In this document: one piece after another, positions 62,088-64,000 of the stretch
Position numbering within the stretch: the stretch's first letter is position 1
Layout of the letters: every line of letters starts with the position of its first letter
From: Salegentibacter sp. 24
GTDB taxonomy: Bacteria; Bacteroidota; Bacteroidia; Flavobacteriales; Flavobacteriaceae
Assembly: GCF_004362395.1 (NCBI RefSeq)
Contig: NZ_SNWE01000020.1
Span: 17,736 to 81,735, forward strand
DNA length: 64,000 bases
Reading direction: 5' to 3'
Notes under the pieces: generated by a model
Told to the model about the DNA's origin: nothing
The model's database searches: none
Seen by the model: only the letters and a program-made list of their open reading frames with translations
Position numbers and translations under genes: made by a program

Positions 62088-62210
62088 TCAAAATGTTGTT
62101 TCATCTTGTCTGACATATCTCTGTTGAAGAATTAAGACCTTGAACCTTTGAAATGATCCATCCGCCGCTTTAATCATATCGTAATTTATTTCCTCTTCCC
62201 AATTTTTCAT
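62088..62210 (-). CDS. Candidate 40-aa protein
   Basis: ATG at 62210 and TGA at 62088-62090 enclose a 40-codon frame: MKNWEEEINYDMIKAADGSF then QRFKVLILQQRYVRQDETTF. The text looks like a soluble alpha/beta fragment with balanced charge. It starts 7 bp after the stop of the 182-aa gene on the same strand. No family recognised; too short for certainty. Confidence 0.35.
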   Translation of the reverse strand: MKNWEEEINYDMIKAADGSFQRFKVLILQQRYVRQDETTF

Positions 62211-62217
62211 TTTGCCC

Positions 62218-62766
62218 TTAACCTCCCATACTTCCTAAATCTATAGAATGACATAAAAACCTCCTGCCTGATATAATCAGTTGTAGTTTTTCAAAGATTT
62301 TTGGAAGAGATTTTTGATACGGTATAGGCATCGGATTTTTTATCCGGCCCAAATAGTCCGGGCTTATTTTAGCATTTCCACTAGCTGCATCATTCTTTCC
62401 ACCTACCGAGACGCTAGGCTTAGCGTCCACACTTAAGGTTTGGGTATAAGAAAATGTTTTGCAGAAAAAATAAGATTGGGAATAATTGGCTTGTAATTTT
62501 GAAGTAAGCCTCTTTTCGGTTCCATAGCTAACTAGCTCCGAATCAAATGCAGATTGTCCATCTCTACCGGATAATTTAATCTGTAAAAAAGAATCATCAC
62601 TGTATTCTTCCCCTATGCCTGCCTTTATTAAATTTTCTGACAGCACATCTATATAAAATAGATCAACATATTTGGAATAATAATCAAGTATATCTTTTCC
62701 GTACCTATTCTCGATGATCATGTTTTCTAAGTTATAATTGGCAATAAATTTAGTATTTGGTTGCAC
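62218..62766 (-). CDS. Hypothetical protein, 182 aa
   Basis: No family recognised. The N-terminal half is mixed alpha/beta with several Tyr and Asp residues (YGKDILDYYSKYVDLFYIDV). Residues about 70-140 are Ser/Thr/Asn-rich (TLSVDAKPSVSVGGKNDAAS), and the end is basic (LIISGRRFLCHSIDLG). No signal peptide or TM. It lies between an AraC-type regulator and the collar protein, all on the minus strand, and may belong to the same unit as the collar gene. Confidence 0.65.
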   Translation of the reverse strand: MQPNTKFIANYNLENMIIENRYGKDILDYYSKYVDLFYIDVLSENLIKAGIGEEYSDDSFLQIKLSGRDGQSAFDSELVSYGTEKRLTSKLQANYSQSYFFCKTFSYTQTLSVDAKPSVSVGGKNDAASGNAKISPDYLGRIKNPMPIPYQKSLPKIFEKLQLIISGRRFLCHSIDLGSMGG

Positions 62767-62899
62767 TAATTGACCAACAAACTTAATAACAAAACATTAA
62801 TGATATATGTAAGAATTTACATATAAATAAGGGAAAAACCCCCTTGATTGTTAATTTTTTATAAAACCTAAGAAGTGTTTTACGTTAAAAAAAGTTAAA

Positions 62900-63712
62900 C
62901 TACCAGTAGGAGAAATTTTTAAAAATCATTTCCAAAGTCCCATCACGAAATTTTTCGAAATTCTTTGGTGGACCCCCAGTAAATAGTATGAAATCTTTTT
63001 TTAAATGTGAATAATCGTAATAATCCCAATTCTTTATTATTTCCGAGATGGTCTTTTTTTCTAATAAGAATTCTCTTAGTAAATTATTGAATTGTATTAA
63101 TTTGATAAAAAATTTAGGGGATACCCCTATTTGCTTATAAAAGTAGGTATTTAAAGTACTTCTGGAAAATGGATATTTATTTAAAATATCTTTTATAGCC
63201 ACCCTGCCCTGGCTTTTAAAAATATCCTCTATAATCTCATCTATCGGGGTAATTTTAGTCCATTGGGGATAAAAACTATCGAAGTAGTTATCTATTTTTT
63301 CTAAGGCTTTATCCGGACAGTTTACCTGTTCAAGTTCTTGGTATAATAAATTTAGTAAAGCACCAGATACCGCCATGGACATATCAAAATGGGAGTTACG
63401 AGCATTTTTCGCATCCTCTTTGGTTATATTATTCCAATGAAATGGCTTTATAGCAAGTGTAATTAATTTTGCACCTTTCTCAGCTTGTAATGAAAAATAA
63501 TTCTCCACGGGCTGAAGTTGAATCCTACCCAATTCTGGTCTTGTCCCATCGGAGTTGATCTTTTGAATACTCCCATAAATAAAATTTAAATAAACCTTAC
63601 CTGAACCGATTAAATTATAACTAGTAATCTCACTATCATAATTTATAATTGTGATACTTAAAAACAAAGGGTGATTTTGCAGGACCCGATTTAGAGAGAG
63701 TAAGGAGGTCAT
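62900..63712 (-). CDS. AraC-family transcriptional regulator
   Basis: A 270-aa protein with an N-terminal sensor-like half (about 1-140, fold not recognised beyond similarity to DUF6597-type regions) and a C-terminal AraC double helix-turn-helix (about 165-260; IKDILNKYPFSRSTLNTYFY then YYDYSHLKKDFILFTGGPPK). The second HTH keeps the F-x-x-x-G-x-x-P spacing. It is the first gene of a minus-strand row followed by the 182-aa gene and the collar gene, and is the likely local regulator. Effector unknown. Confidence 0.82.
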   Translation of the reverse strand: MTSLLSLNRVLQNHPLFLSITIINYDSEITSYNLIGSGKVYLNFIYGSIQKINSDGTRPELGRIQLQPVENYFSLQAEKGAKLITLAIKPFHWNNITKEDAKNARNSHFDMSMAVSGALLNLLYQELEQVNCPDKALEKIDNYFDSFYPQWTKITPIDEIIEDIFKSQGRVAIKDILNKYPFSRSTLNTYFYKQIGVSPKFFIKLIQFNNLLREFLLEKKTISEIIKNWDYYDYSHLKKDFILFTGGPPKNFEKFRDGTLEMIFKNFSYW

Positions 63713-63886
63713 AAGTAAAACTCAGTACTTGAAATATTTTCAAAGCTTAAATATAGAAATTTTTAATTTTTCTTTAAACCTTCAATAATAAGGAGTGGTT
63801 TAGAAAGCATAAATCTTTAAACTGGAAAAATTTGTGACTGCTGATGATCCTGATCGAAATAAATCATTTAAGAATTACCAAATTAT

Positions 63887-64000
63887 TTACTCTTCCCTGA
63901 TGATTGGGAGTGTAATCTGAACTCTGTCCTTTGCTTCACTCCTTCGGGGGTACCCCCGAAGGAGTGGTTGCCAAATCGAGCCTAATGCGGTCTTCAAATC
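63887..64000 (-). CDS. C-terminal end of an unidentified protein, partial
   Basis: An open minus-strand frame enters from the right edge and stops at TAA (63889-63887). The 37 residues read DLKTALGSIWQPLLRGYPRR followed by SEAKDRVQITLPIIREE. The family cannot be named. Residues 13-22 (LLRGYPRRSE) come from the perfect palindrome at 63937-63966; without them the text would run IWQP-AKDRVQITLPI, so the palindrome may be an insertion in the gene. Confidence 0.45.
   Translation of the reverse strand, partial: DLKTALGSIWQPLLRGYPRRSEAKDRVQITLPIIREE
63937..63966. repeat. Perfect 30-bp palindrome inside a coding frame
   Basis: CACTCCTTCGGGGGT is followed directly by its exact reverse complement ACCCCCGAAGGAGTG. 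The length is a multiple of three and does not break the partial frame at 63887-64000. No second copy was seen in the window. GC content is far above the surroundings. Confidence 0.8.

Overview
The window looks like chromosome from a marine or soil member of the Flavobacteriaceae (Bacteroidota). The DNA is AT-rich and Shine-Dalgarno motifs are weak or absent. Several promoters fit the Bacteroidota -7 pattern (TAnnTTTG). The gene content is typical: a T9SS-sorted giant surface protein, CusA-type and AcrB-type RND pumps, a Bacteroidota-style nos cluster with lipoprotein NosZ, and short Crp/Fnr proteins. No genus is claimed.

Layout. (1) 0-5.2 kb: the tail of a PepSY-like gene, a Gre-domain protein, glutamate dehydrogenase with a 54-aa Cys-rich mini-protein directly upstream, and an NtrC-type sigma-54 activator with its histidine kinase. 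A good -24/-12 promoter lies in front of the mini-protein/GDH pair. (2) 5.5-13.9 kb: an outer-membrane barrel divergent from a two-component system, a five-gene redox-type operon (two YceI, a DsbA-like protein, an NmrA-like oxidoreductase and a YgiD dioxygenase), and two Crp/Fnr regulators. (3) 14.1-23.7 kb: an accessory zone next to tRNA-Leu(UAG). Two partial copies of the tRNA 3' part plus its terminator, at 14.7 and 22.1 kb, bracket a heavy-metal CusCBA-type operon with two His-rich proteins. A damaged AbiE toxin-antitoxin pair lies between the second copy and the intact tRNA. An integrase remnant lies inside the far boundary. (4) 23.8-29.2 kb: housekeeping genes (M20 peptidase, UspA, DUF4256, DnaQ/GIY-YIG nuclease, SYLF lipoprotein). 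(5) 29.4-38.8 kb: a nitric oxide/nitrous oxide module made of Ric (YtfE), a polytopic His-rich membrane protein, a cysteine-free Crp/Fnr regulator, and the convergent operon cytochrome c-nosZ-membrane protein-nosL-nosD-nosF-nosY. Three promoters in this module carry the same ATGAC-N4-STCAT palindrome at the same distance from the -7 box. (6) 39-46 kb: a DUF6544-like protein and an AcrAB-TolC type operon. (7) 46.3-51.3 kb: a loosely packed stretch with a BLUF photoreceptor, an EcsC-like protein, a cupin and a PAS sensor that lacks its ATPase domain. (8) 51.3-63.7 kb: a barrel protein, a 3060-aa MBG-repeat adhesin with a T9SS C-terminal domain, a phage-tail-collar protein, an unrecognised protein, a 40-aa ORF and an AraC-type regulator. 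The right edge cuts a gene whose reading frame contains a perfect 30-bp palindrome.

How the parts fit together. Glutamate dehydrogenase appears to be under sigma-54 control by the adjacent two-component pair. The Crp/Fnr protein at 31.7 kb probably controls itself, Ric and the nos operon. The tRNA-Leu locus behaves as an integration hotspot that has collected metal-resistance and defence genes and lost its integrase.
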